42,630 bases of DNA, from contig NZ_VIRM01000067.1 of the NCBI RefSeq assembly GCF_006874475.1, positions 1 through 42,630 of the forward strand, in the 5' to 3' direction. Positions 14,863 to 23,019 of the stretch are shown here, one piece after another. Below the pieces are notes generated by a model. That model was not told the DNA's origin. It saw nothing but the letters and a program-made list of their open reading frames with translations, and searched no databases. A program made the translations under genes and the position numbers. This DNA comes from Microbispora hainanensis (GTDB lineage: Bacteria > Actinomycetota > Actinomycetes > Streptosporangiales > Streptosporangiaceae). The first letter of the stretch is position 1. Each line of letters starts with the position of its first letter.

Positions 14863-15552
14863 TCAGGAGGAGCGCAGCTCGACGCAGCACTCTCCCGGCC
14901 GCGGCACCAGGACGGCCTCCACCGTGGCGGCTTCCAATCCGTTGAGCATGCCGTCAAGGAAGGCGTGGTTGACCCCGCAGACCAGGTCGGGGGCCCGCGC
15001 CGCCAGCGGATGGAACGGGCAGTTGCGCAGCCGCACGCATGTGGGTGACTCGCGGCCGGGCTCGAAGCCGTGCCGCGCGAGCAGCCCTTCGAGCAGGGTG
15101 AGCGCGCGCTCGGCGCCGAGCCGTCCGGGCTTGGTGCGGGCGCGCTCCGCGGCGCCGATCTCCTCGCCGCGCCGGGAGGCCACCCGCACCGCCGCCTGGC
15201 GGGCGCTCTCCCCGTCGCTCTCCGTGAGCACGGCGTCCATGAGGATGTCGGCCAGCACCTCATGGCGGCGTTCGGGGATCGTGACGCGGATGTCGATGTC
15301 GGCCGGCTCGTAGACCTTCGGGGTGCGGCCGACCTTGCGGATGCCGCCGACCGCCTCGTAGCGGGCCCGCAGCAGCCCGGCGTCGACCAGTTTGTCCAGA
15401 TGGAAGGCCGCCAGCTTGCGGGAGATCCCGACCGAGGCGGCCGCCTCGTCCCGGGTCACCGGGCGACGCGCCCTGCGGATGTAGGCGTACATGCCCTGCC
15501 GCAGCTCGTCGTCCAGCGCGGCCACCGCACCGATCGCGGGATCCGTCGTCAC
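14863..15552 (-). CDS. SufR-like winged-helix regulator with C-terminal cysteines
   Basis: 229 residues from GTG 15552, which has a GGTGG-type site; longer in-frame starts to 15645 run through the promoter. The N-terminal ArsR/DeoR-like winged helix is 'RRPVTRDEAAASVGISRKLAAFHLDKLVDAGLLRARYE'. The C-terminal half has 'CVRLRNCPFHPLA', then 'VCGVNHAFLDGML' and 'GECCVEL'. The spacing of cysteines and the NCPFH motif recall SufR-type iron-sulfur sensing repressors. It is divergent from a DUF2231-led operon that ends in an FAD reductase, a reasonable redox-linked target. Cluster binding is inferred. Confidence 0.82.
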   Translation of the reverse strand: MTTDPAIGAVAALDDELRQGMYAYIRRARRPVTRDEAAASVGISRKLAAFHLDKLVDAGLLRARYEAVGGIRKVGRTPKVYEPADIDIRVTIPERRHEVLADILMDAVLTESDGESARQAAVRVASRRGEEIGAAERARTKPGRLGAERALTLLEGLLARHGFEPGRESPTCVRLRNCPFHPLAARAPDLVCGVNHAFLDGMLNGLEAATVEAVLVPRPGECCVELRSS

Positions 15553-15613
15553 CCTGCCACCATATCGCCCGCTTCGACGGTCGAAAACCATCACCCCCTC
15601 GATGTACGCGAAC

Positions 15614-15629
15614 GTCTTGACCGCAAGAC
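15614..15629. promoter_or_regulatory. Inverted repeat GTCTTG-N4-CAAGAC in divergent promoter
   Basis: A perfect 6-bp inverted repeat with a 4-base gap between the SufR-like regulator and the DUF2231 operon; candidate operator. Confidence 0.45.
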
Positions 15630-15679
15630 TGAATAAGACCAACATTCATTGGCGTAATACGTCGTACGCGGAGGTCCGG

Positions 15680-16198
15680 ATGACCGGTGAACTGCACGAG
15701 GCGAAACGACCGGTGAGCGCGGTGCTCGCCGGGCCGTACGGCCATCCGTTCCATCCCATGCTGGTCGCGGTGCCCATCGGCGCCTGGGTGGCGAGCATGG
15801 TCTTCGACCTGGCGTCCCGGTTCGCCCCCGATCCGGGTTTCCTGGCCGAGGGATCGAAGTGGCTGATCGCCATCGGCGTGCTCGGCGCGCTGGCCGCGGC
15901 GATGGCCGGGTTCCTCGACCTGTTCGCCATCCCGGCGGGCACTCCGGCGTTCCGCACCGGCCTGCTCCACATGGGGCTGAACCTCGTGATCACCGCCGCG
16001 TACGCCGCCGGTTTCCTGTGGCGTCAGGCCCTCTCACCAACGGCGGCGGGCGGGCCGGTCGCGCTCGGCCCGCTGCTGCTCTCGGCGGGCAGCCTGGCGC
16101 TGCTCGTGGTCTCCGGCTATCTCGGCGGCAAGCTCGCCTACCGCTATGGCGTACGGGTCGCCGACGAGGTCACCCAGGCCGGCGGGTTCCGGCGCTGA
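15680..16198 (+). CDS. DUF2231-family membrane protein
   Basis: 172 residues with four membrane helices. The N-terminal 'YGHPFHPMLVAVPIGAWVASMVFDL' with conserved histidines is the DUF2231 hallmark and may bind a metal or haem. 'LLHMGLNLVITAAYAAGFLWRQ' forms the third helix. ATG 15680 is preceded by GCGGAGG. First gene of an operon of four, it faces a SufR-like regulator, which suggests a redox or respiratory link. Biochemical function unknown. Confidence 0.85.
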   Translation: MTGELHEAKRPVSAVLAGPYGHPFHPMLVAVPIGAWVASMVFDLASRFAPDPGFLAEGSKWLIAIGVLGALAAAMAGFLDLFAIPAGTPAFRTGLLHMGLNLVITAAYAAGFLWRQALSPTAAGGPVALGPLLLSAGSLALLVVSGYLGGKLAYRYGVRVADEVTQAGGFRR

Positions 16199-16232
16199 CC
16201 CCCATCCCACCTGCACAGGAGGAGAACTCATC

Positions 16233-16661
16233 ATGGCTATCGCGGCACTGATCACGTGGCTGCTCACCGCCGTGGGCGGCTTCGTGATGCTGGGCATCTG
16301 GATCGCCAGAGGCGGCCGGCGCACCAGCCGCTTCTCACCGGGTCTGATCTTCGGCCACTTCGCGCTGGCCGCCGCGGGGCTGGTCGTGTGGATCGTGTTC
16401 CTGGTCGCCGGCGCCGCCGTCCTGGCGTGGGTCGCCCTGGTTCTGCTGGTCCCGGTCGCCCTGCTGGGCTTCGCGATGTTCGCCCGGTGGATCCCCGCCT
16501 ACCGCGCCCGTACGGCGGTGGCCGGCGGTCCCGGCGCCACCAGCACAGAGCAGGCGCCGGAGCGGCACTTCCCGGTCGCGGTCGTGGCCGGGCACGGCCT
16601 GCTGGCCGTCGTCACCGTGGTGCTGGTGCTGCTGGCCGCGCTCGGCACGAGCGGTGCCTGA
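16233..16661 (+). CDS. Hypothetical membrane protein, 142 aa
   Basis: AGGAGGA (about 1217 bases into the previous kilobase, at 16217-16223) precedes the ATG. Three to four hydrophobic segments are visible: 'ALITWLLTAVGGFVMLGIWIA', 'LIFGHFALAAAGLVVWIVFLVAGAAVLAWVALVLLVPVALLGFAMFA', and a last one near the C-terminus, with a loop containing 'PERHFPVAVVAGHGLLAVV'. No family recognised. Spacing of 34 bp after the DUF2231 gene and abutment with folE indicate one transcript. Confidence 0.8.
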   Translation: MAIAALITWLLTAVGGFVMLGIWIARGGRRTSRFSPGLIFGHFALAAAGLVVWIVFLVAGAAVLAWVALVLLVPVALLGFAMFARWIPAYRARTAVAGGPGATSTEQAPERHFPVAVVAGHGLLAVVTVVLVLLAALGTSGA

Positions 16662-16662
16662 G

Positions 16663-17262
16663 ATGCGTTCCGGCACCGCCCTGCGGGTGATCGACGAGCA
16701 GCGCGACGGCGTGGACCTGGCCGCGGCCGAGCGGGCGGCCGGCGAGTTCCTGGAGGCGCTGGGCATCTCGACGGATTCCGAGAGCCTGCGGGACACCCCG
16801 GCGCGGATGGCCCGGGCCTATGCCGAGCTGTTCACGCCGCGTCCGTTCGACCTGACCACCTTCCCCAACGAGGAGGGCTACGACGAGCTCGTGCTGGCCC
16901 GCTCGATCCCGGTCCGCTCGGTCTGCGAGCATCACCTGCTGCCCTTCGCCGGGGTCGCCCATGTCGGCTACCTTCCCGGCGACCGCATCCTCGGGCTCTC
17001 CAAGCTGGCCCGCGTCGTCGAGCACTTCGCCCGCCGGCCGCAGGTGCAGGAGCGGCTCACCAAGCAGGTGGCCGACTGGCTCGCCGAGCGGTTGCGGCCC
17101 CGCGGGGTCGGCGTCGTGATCGAGGCGGAGCACACCTGCATGACCCTGCGGGGAGTGCGCGCCGTCGGCTCGACCACCGTCACCTCGACGCTGCTGGGCA
17201 TACTCCGGGAGGACGCCCGATCCCGCCAGGAGTTCTTCGCCCTCACCGGCACCCGCCCCTGA
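16663..17262 (+). CDS. folE: GTP cyclohydrolase I
   Basis: 199 residues, full length for the family. The zinc ligands are in 'VRSVCEHHLLPFAGVAHVGYLP' and 'AEHTCMTLRGVR', and 'GLSKLARVVEHFARRPQVQERLTKQVADWL' is the helical core. It converts GTP to dihydroneopterin triphosphate, the first step to folate or tetrahydropterin. ATG 16663 starts right after the previous stop; a GTG at 16654 would overlap it. The context (membrane proteins, an FAD reductase, a redox regulator) is not a folate operon, so this may be a second, condition-specific copy. Confidence 0.93.
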   Translation: MRSGTALRVIDEQRDGVDLAAAERAAGEFLEALGISTDSESLRDTPARMARAYAELFTPRPFDLTTFPNEEGYDELVLARSIPVRSVCEHHLLPFAGVAHVGYLPGDRILGLSKLARVVEHFARRPQVQERLTKQVADWLAERLRPRGVGVVIEAEHTCMTLRGVRAVGSTTVTSTLLGILREDARSRQEFFALTGTRP

Positions 17263-17276
17263 ACAAGGAGATCATC

Positions 17277-18494
17277 GTGATACCGCGGAGATTCGTGATC
17301 GTCGGAGCCGGTCTGGCCGGAGCCAAGGCCGCCGAGGCCCTGCGGGAGCAGGGGTTCGACGGGCGGATCACGCTGGTCGGCGCCGAGCCGCACCGTCCCT
17401 ACGAGCGGCCCCCGCTGTCCAAGGGCTACCTGATGGGCACGACCGATCGGGCCGGCCTCTTCGTCCACCCGGAAGGCTGGTACGCCGAGCACGACGTCGA
17501 GCTGCGGCTCGGCGTGGCGGCGACCGGCCTCGACCGCGGCGCCCAGCGCGTCGAGCTGACCGACGGCAGCGCGGTCGGCTACGACAAACTGCTGCTGGCC
17601 ACCGGGGCCCGCCCGCGCACGCCGCCGATCCCCGGCGCGCACGCGCCCCACGTGCGCTACCTGCGCACGATCGAGGACTGCGAGTCGCTCAAGGAGGTCC
17701 TCGGGAGCGTGTCGCGGCTGGCCGTGATCGGGGCCGGCTGGATCGGGCTGGAGGTCACCGCGGCGGCCCGGCAGGCCGGCGTCGCGGTCACGGTGCTGGA
17801 GGCGGCCGAGCTGCCTTTGCTGCGCGTGCTCGGGCCCGAGGTCGCCCGGGTCTTCGCCGGCCTGCACCGTGACCACGGTGTCGATCTGCGGCTCGGCGTC
17901 GTCGTCAGCGAGATCACGCCATCGGGCGTACGGCTGGGCGGCGGCGAGGAGATCCCCGCCGACGCCGTCCTCGTCGGTGTCGGCGCCGAGCCCGAGGTGC
18001 GGCTCGCCGTACGCGCCGGGCTGCCGGTGGACAACGGCATCCTGGTGGACGCGGCCCTGCGCACCGGCGACCCGGACATCGTCGCCGCCGGAGACGTCGC
18101 CAATGCCCACCACCCCCTGCTGGGCAGGCGCGTACGGGTCGAACACTGGGCCAACGCGCTCAAGCAGCCCAGGGTGGCCGCCGCCACCATGCTGGGCCGG
18201 GAGGCGGCCTACGAGGAGCTGCCCTACTTCTACACCGACCAGTTCGACCTCGGCATGGAGTATGTCGGTCACGTCGAGCCCGGCGGCTACGACCAGGTCG
18301 TCTTCCGGGGCGACGTCGCGGCGCGGGAGTTCATCGCCTTCTGGCTCAGCGGCGATCGCGTCCTGGCCGGCATGAACGTCAACATCTGGGACGTCGTCGA
18401 GCCGATCAAGGCGTTGATCCGCACCGGGACGCCCGTCACCCCTCAAGCGCTGGCCGACCCCGGCCTGCCCTTGGACAAGCTCGTCGCGTCATAG
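17277..18494 (+). CDS. FAD-dependent pyridine nucleotide-disulfide family reductase (ferredoxin reductase type)
   Basis: 405 residues with two dinucleotide folds. FAD binding is at the start ('FVIVGAGLAGAKAAEALREQGFDG'), NAD(P)H binding near 145 ('LAVIGAGWIGLEVTAAARQAGVAVTVLE'), and the FAD-closing motif 'DPDIVAAGDVANA' near 270. The C-terminal domain resembles BphA4-type reductases ('RVEHWANALKQPRVAAATMLG'). Such enzymes pass electrons from NAD(P)H to a ferredoxin; no ferredoxin gene is adjacent. The GTG start has AAGGAG about eight bases upstream. Last gene of the DUF2231-folE operon. Confidence 0.92.
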   Translation: MIPRRFVIVGAGLAGAKAAEALREQGFDGRITLVGAEPHRPYERPPLSKGYLMGTTDRAGLFVHPEGWYAEHDVELRLGVAATGLDRGAQRVELTDGSAVGYDKLLLATGARPRTPPIPGAHAPHVRYLRTIEDCESLKEVLGSVSRLAVIGAGWIGLEVTAAARQAGVAVTVLEAAELPLLRVLGPEVARVFAGLHRDHGVDLRLGVVVSEITPSGVRLGGGEEIPADAVLVGVGAEPEVRLAVRAGLPVDNGILVDAALRTGDPDIVAAGDVANAHHPLLGRRVRVEHWANALKQPRVAAATMLGREAAYEELPYFYTDQFDLGMEYVGHVEPGGYDQVVFRGDVAAREFIAFWLSGDRVLAGMNVNIWDVVEPIKALIRTGTPVTPQALADPGLPLDKLVAS

Positions 18495-18514
18495 CTCCCG
18501 CCGCCCGGCCCCCC

Positions 18515-19777
18515 TCAGCGCGCGTCGACGATCATCCCGGCGCCGACGGTGCCGTTGGTGGCCTCGTCGATCAGGATGAAGCCGCCGGTGAGGCGGTTGC
18601 GCGCGTAGTCGTCCACGAACAACGGCTGGGTCGTCCGCAGCGCCACCCGGCCGATCTCGTTCAGGCCGAGAGCGGTGGCCGACTCGTCCCGGTGCAGGGT
18701 GTTGACGTCGAGTCGATAGTGCAGGTCGCGCACGAGGGCCCGGGCCGTACGGGTGGTGTGCTTGATGATCAGCTTGGAGCGCGGCTGGAGCTTCAGGCCG
18801 TCGGCCATCCAGCAGATCATCGCGTCGATCTCCTGGGCGGCCTGCGGCTGGTTGTTCGGCCGGCAGATCATGTCGCCCCGGGAGATGTCGATGTCGTCGC
18901 CCAGCCGCAGCGTGACCGACATCGGCGCGAACGCCTCCTCCACCGGGCCGTCGAAGGTGTCGATCCCGGTGATCGTCGTGGTCAGGCCGGACGGCAGGTG
19001 CAGCACCTCGTCGCCCGGCTTGAGCACGCCGCCCGCGACCTGCCCCGCGTATCCCCGGTAGTCGTGCAGCTCCTGGCTGGTCGCGCTGTGCGGGCGGATG
19101 ACGTACTGCACGGGGAAGCGCACGTCGACCAGGTTGCGGTCGGAGGCGATGTGCACGTTCTCCAGGTGGTGCAGCAGCGAGGAGCCCTCATACCACGGCA
19201 TGTTCTCCGAGCGGGAGACCACGTTGTCGCCGTGCAGCGCCGAGATCGGGATGAACGTGAGGTCGGACGCGTTCAGCTTGCTCGCGAACGCGGTGAACTC
19301 CTCACGGATCTCCTCGAACCGGGCCTCGGAGTAGTCGACGAGGTCCATCTTGTTGACCGCCAGCACCAGGTGGGGCACCCGCAGCAGCGTGGTCAGGAAG
19401 GCGTGCCGGCGCGACTGCTCCAGCACGCCCTTGCGCGCGTCGATCAGGATGATCGCCAGGTCGGCCGTGGAGGCGCCGGTGACCATGTTCCGGGTGTACT
19501 GGATGTGCCCCGGGGTGTCGGCGATGATGAACTTCCGCTTGGGCGTGGCGAAGTAGCGGTAGGCCACGTCGATCGTGATGCCCTGCTCGCGCTCGGCCCG
19601 CAGGCCGTCGGTGAGCAGCGACAGGTCGGTGTATTCCGTGCCCCGGTCGCGGGAGGTGCGCTCGACCGCTTCGAGCTGGTCTTCGAAGATCGCCTTGGAG
19701 TCGAACAGCAGCCGCCCGATCAGCGTCGACTTGCCGTCGTCGACGCTGCCCGCCGTCGCGAAACGAAGGATGTCCAT
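18515..19777 (-). CDS. cysN: Sulfate adenylyltransferase subunit 1 (GTPase)
   Basis: 420 residues, EF-Tu-like. G1 is 'GSVDDGKSTLIGRLL', switch II is 'DTPGHIQYTRNMVTGAS' and G4 is 'NKMDLVDYS'. It couples GTP hydrolysis to formation of adenosine phosphosulfate (APS) by CysD. There is no C-terminal APS kinase domain, unlike CysNC fusions, and no cysC is in the window. The ATG overlaps the cysD stop by one base. Promoter-distal member of an operon that begins with a polyprenyl-phosphate sugar transferase. Confidence 0.96.
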   Translation of the reverse strand: MDILRFATAGSVDDGKSTLIGRLLFDSKAIFEDQLEAVERTSRDRGTEYTDLSLLTDGLRAEREQGITIDVAYRYFATPKRKFIIADTPGHIQYTRNMVTGASTADLAIILIDARKGVLEQSRRHAFLTTLLRVPHLVLAVNKMDLVDYSEARFEEIREEFTAFASKLNASDLTFIPISALHGDNVVSRSENMPWYEGSSLLHHLENVHIASDRNLVDVRFPVQYVIRPHSATSQELHDYRGYAGQVAGGVLKPGDEVLHLPSGLTTTITGIDTFDGPVEEAFAPMSVTLRLGDDIDISRGDMICRPNNQPQAAQEIDAMICWMADGLKLQPRSKLIIKHTTRTARALVRDLHYRLDVNTLHRDESATALGLNEIGRVALRTTQPLFVDDYARNRLTGGFILIDEATNGTVGAGMIVDAR

Positions 19778-20691
19778 CAGAAGTAGCCTTCCTTCTTGCG
19801 ATCTTCCATGGCGGCCTCGGAGGCCCGGTCGTCGGCCCGGGTCGCGCCGCGCTCGGTGATCCGGGTGGCGGCGATCTCGTCGATGATCTGGTCGATCGTG
19901 GTGGCGGTCGAGGCGACCGCACCGGTGCAGGTCATGTCGCCGACCGTGCGATAGCGGACGACGGCCTCGAACGTGGGCTCGTCGTCGCCCCGCTGGACCA
20001 CCTCGGCGTCGGCCAGCAGCATGCCGTCACGCTCGAAGACCGCCCGGGTGTGGGAGAAGTAGATCGACGGGATCTCGATGCCCTCGCGCCGGATGTAGTG
20101 CCACACGTCCAGCTCGGTCCAGTTCGACAGCGGGAACACCCGGATGTGCTCACCCCTGCTGATCTTGGTGTTGTAGAGGTTCCACAGCTCGGGGCGCTGG
20201 TTCTTCGGGTCCCACTGGCCGAACTCGTCGCGGAAGGAGAACACCCGCTCCTTGGCCCTGGCCTTCTCCTCGTCGCGCCGGGCTCCGCCGAACACCGCGT
20301 CGAACTCGTGCTCCTCGATGGCGTCCAGCAGCGTCGTGGTCTGCAGCCGGTTGCGGGAGGCCCGCCGCCCGGTCTGCTCGACCACCCGCCCGGCGTCGAT
20401 CGACGCCTGGACCGAGGCGACCACCAGGCGCGCGCCCAGCTCGGCGACGCGCCGGTCGCGGAACTCGATGACCTCGGGGAAGTTGTGCCCGGTGTCCACG
20501 TGCATCAGGGGGAACGGGATCGGCGCCGGCCAGAAGGCCTTCTCCGCGACCCGCAGCATGACGATGGAATCCTTGCCGCCGGAGAAGAGCAGACAGGGGC
20601 GCTCGAACTCGGCCGCGACCTCACGCATGATGTGGATCGCCTCGGCCTCGAGCACGTCGAGCTGTGACGTGGTGTAGTCACGCTGAAGCAT
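19777..20691 (-). CDS. cysD: Sulfate adenylyltransferase subunit 2
   Basis: 304 residues, PP-loop ATPase with 'LLFSGGKDSIVMLRVAEKAFWP' and 'PLMHVDTGHNFPEVIEFRDRR'. The end, 'ATRITERGATRADDRASEAAMEDRKKEGYF', is the conserved C-terminus. It adenylylates sulfate. It lies 12 bp after cysQ and overlaps cysN, so subunit stoichiometry is set by coupling. Its presence beside cysQ and a glycan sugar transferase, with no cysH reductase, points to sulfate activation for sulfation rather than for cysteine. Confidence 0.96.
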   Translation of the reverse strand: MLQRDYTTSQLDVLEAEAIHIMREVAAEFERPCLLFSGGKDSIVMLRVAEKAFWPAPIPFPLMHVDTGHNFPEVIEFRDRRVAELGARLVVASVQASIDAGRVVEQTGRRASRNRLQTTTLLDAIEEHEFDAVFGGARRDEEKARAKERVFSFRDEFGQWDPKNQRPELWNLYNTKISRGEHIRVFPLSNWTELDVWHYIRREGIEIPSIYFSHTRAVFERDGMLLADAEVVQRGDDEPTFEAVVRYRTVGDMTCTGAVASTATTIDQIIDEIAATRITERGATRADDRASEAAMEDRKKEGYF

Positions 20692-20703
20692 TAGGGACTT
20701 CCT

Positions 20704-21477
20704 TCACGGAGTCTGGCGATGCAGGTCACGGATTCCGGCGAGCAACGTTGGCGCCAGATCCGGTAGGGAGACCAGGATATCCGGCAGCCAGGGGTTCTCC
20801 TGGTTGTAGGTCAGGGGTGTGCCGTCGATCCTGCTCGCGTGGGCTCCCGCCGCGACCGCCACCGCGACCGGCGCGGCCGAGTCCCACTCGTACTGACCCC
20901 CGGCGTGCACGTACGCCTCGACCTCTCCGGTGAGGACCGCGGCGATCTTGGCACCGGCCGAGCCGATGGGGACGAGCTCCCCGCCGAGGCGGGCGGCCAG
21001 CTCGCGGACGAACTCGGGCGGCCGGGTGCGGCTGACCGCGATGCGGAACGGCTCACGCACCTTCTCCGGCAGCTCGGGCGGCGCCGCGGTCGTGAGCGTA
21101 CGGCCTTGGGCAGGCAGGGCGACGGCCCCGGCCGCGAGGGCGCCGCGCTGCCAGAGCGCCACGTGGACGGCCCAGTCGGTGCGGCCCTGCTCGGAGAACT
21201 CGCGGGTGCCGTCGAGAGGATCGACGATCCAGACGCGCTCGGCCGACAGCCGCCGGGGGTCCATCCGCTCCTCGCTGGTCGCTTCCTCCGACAGCACGGC
21301 GTCGTCCGGCCGCAGCCGCCTCAGGGCGTCCATGAGGAACTCGTGGGACGCGCGGTCTCCGGCGTCCTTCAGCGCCCGGCCGTCGTCGAACCCGAGACGG
21401 GCGCGCAGGCCCAGGAGCCGCTCCCCCGCCTCCGTCGCCAGCTCGCCGGCGAGGGTGTGGTCGTCCCGCATCGTCAT
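20704..21477 (-). CDS. cysQ: 3'(2'),5'-bisphosphate nucleotidase, inositol monophosphatase family
   Basis: 257 residues. The metal-binding motifs are present: 'AVLSEEATSEE' (first acidic site), 'VWIVDPLDGTREF' and 'EWDSAAPVAVA'. The family removes a phosphate from PAP, the by-product of sulfotransferases, or recycles PAPS. It is placed three bases after the sugar transferase stop and 12 bp before cysD, so it is in one operon with sulfate activation. This context favours PAP over inositol phosphate as substrate. Confidence 0.92.
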   Translation of the reverse strand: MTMRDDHTLAGELATEAGERLLGLRARLGFDDGRALKDAGDRASHEFLMDALRRLRPDDAVLSEEATSEERMDPRRLSAERVWIVDPLDGTREFSEQGRTDWAVHVALWQRGALAAGAVALPAQGRTLTTAAPPELPEKVREPFRIAVSRTRPPEFVRELAARLGGELVPIGSAGAKIAAVLTGEVEAYVHAGGQYEWDSAAPVAVAVAAGAHASRIDGTPLTYNQENPWLPDILVSLPDLAPTLLAGIRDLHRQTP

Positions 21478-21480
21478 TTC

Positions 21481-22965
21481 TCAGTACGCTCCCGCCCCGC
21501 GTGCGACCGCAGACCACGTCTTCCATAAGATCTGCAGATCCAGCATGAGAGACCAGTTCTCGACATAACGTAGGTCCAACCGTACCGATTCCTCCCAGGA
21601 GAGGTCGGACCGGCCGTTGACCTGCCAGAGCCCGGTCAGCCCGGGCCGCACCACGAGCCTGCGGCGCACGTCGTCGCCATAGCGCGCGACCTCCTCGGGC
21701 AGCGGCGGACGCGGCCCGACGAGCGACATGTCGCCCCGCAGCACGTTGATGAGCTGCGGCAACTCGTCGACGGAGTAACGCCGCAGCGCGGCGCCGAGCG
21801 GGGTCACCCTCGGGTCTCTGCGCACCTTGAACAGCACACCGTCGGCATCGCTGACCAGCTCGATCTTGCGGGCCTCCGCGTCGCGCCGCATGGTGCGGAA
21901 CTTCAGGATCGTGAACTCCACGCCGTCTCTGCCGACCCTCCGCTGGCGGAACAGGGCGGGCCCCGGGCTGGTCACCCGTACGGCCACGGCGACGGCGGCC
22001 AGCAGCGGGGCGAGCAGCACCAGCGCCACGGCGGCGACCAGCCGGTCGAACACGCCCTTGACCACCCGGCGTCCTCCCGCGAGCTCGGGATGCTCCACGT
22101 GCAGCAGCGGGAGCCCGGCGACGGGGCGGATCGCGATCCGCGGGCCGGCCACCTCCATCAGCGCGGGCGCCACCACGAGGTCCGTGCGCGTCCGCTCCAG
22201 CCGCCAGGCCAGCCGGCGCAGCGCCGTGCCGTCCAGCTCCGGGCAGGCGAGCACCGCAACCGTGTCGGCCCGGACCTGCTCGACCACCAGCGGCACGTCG
22301 GTGAAGTCGCCCAGCACCGGCACGTCGGCGACCTGCCCGGAGGCGCGGGTGGGCACGCAGGCGGCCACCACCTCCATGCCGTGGTAGCGCTCCCGGCGGA
22401 AGGTCTCGACCAGCTCGGCGATCGCCGCCCGGTGGCCCACCGCCACGACCCTGCGCATGCAGCCCTCGCCCCTGGCCCGCCTGCGGTGCAGCCGCTGCCG
22501 CAGGCCGTACCTCGCCGCGAGGGTGAGCACGGTCGTGAGCGGCAGCGCGATCAGCACGTAGCCGCGGGCGATCCCGGTCTTCGACGCGTACGCCACGATC
22601 GCGACCCCCGCGATCAGCGTGAACCCGGCCCGCGCGACCCGGCGGAACTCCTCAGCCCCCACACCGATCAGGCGCGGCTCGTACGCCCGGCTCAGCACGA
22701 GGATCATCGCCCAGACGGCGGGCAGCGCGGCGCTCACCATCACATAAGGCATGACGTACGGAGTAACCTCGCCGAACCGGATCACCACGGCGGTGACCCC
22801 AGCGAGAAGGGCCCCCACGATGTCGCAGAAGGCCGCGGTGAGCCGATATCGCACGGCCCACACGGGCGGGCGCGGCATCGGATGGGCGGGCGTGTCCCGG
22901 GACATGCCGACGGCGAGCGCGGCCGTATCGCCGTCCAGCACTGTCGCCCCCCGCAATCCTGCCAC
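21481..22965 (-). CDS. Polyprenyl-phosphate sugar phosphotransferase (exopolysaccharide initiation)
   Basis: 494 residues. The N-terminal part has four hydrophobic segments, the middle a CoA-binding-like domain, and from about 285 the catalytic bacterial sugar transferase domain: 'VKGVFDRLVAAVALVLLAPLLAAVAVAVRV', 'FTILKFRTMRRDAE', 'RRYSVDELPQLINVLRGDMSLVGPRPPLPEE' and 'VRPGLTGLWQVNGRSDLSWEE'. It transfers a sugar-1-phosphate to undecaprenyl phosphate to start a repeat unit. The GTG at 22965 is the longest start; an ATG at 22905 is possible and neither has a clear ribosome binding site. It leads the operon with cysQ, cysD and cysN. Confidence 0.93.
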   Translation of the reverse strand: MAGLRGATVLDGDTAALAVGMSRDTPAHPMPRPPVWAVRYRLTAAFCDIVGALLAGVTAVVIRFGEVTPYVMPYVMVSAALPAVWAMILVLSRAYEPRLIGVGAEEFRRVARAGFTLIAGVAIVAYASKTGIARGYVLIALPLTTVLTLAARYGLRQRLHRRRARGEGCMRRVVAVGHRAAIAELVETFRRERYHGMEVVAACVPTRASGQVADVPVLGDFTDVPLVVEQVRADTVAVLACPELDGTALRRLAWRLERTRTDLVVAPALMEVAGPRIAIRPVAGLPLLHVEHPELAGGRRVVKGVFDRLVAAVALVLLAPLLAAVAVAVRVTSPGPALFRQRRVGRDGVEFTILKFRTMRRDAEARKIELVSDADGVLFKVRRDPRVTPLGAALRRYSVDELPQLINVLRGDMSLVGPRPPLPEEVARYGDDVRRRLVVRPGLTGLWQVNGRSDLSWEESVRLDLRYVENWSLMLDLQILWKTWSAVARGAGAY

Positions 22966-23019
22966 TACCGACGGTGATGGAATGCTAGCGGCGTCACCAC
23001 GGCGTCTCAGGGAGATTCG

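Noticed and set aside
14713..15048. Small plus-strand frame after the sulfotransferase promoter (starting MRNVTTLARTVIERLPIAQR)
   Set aside because: It runs into the 3' end of the SufR-like gene on the other strand with loss of coding character and has no ribosome binding site.
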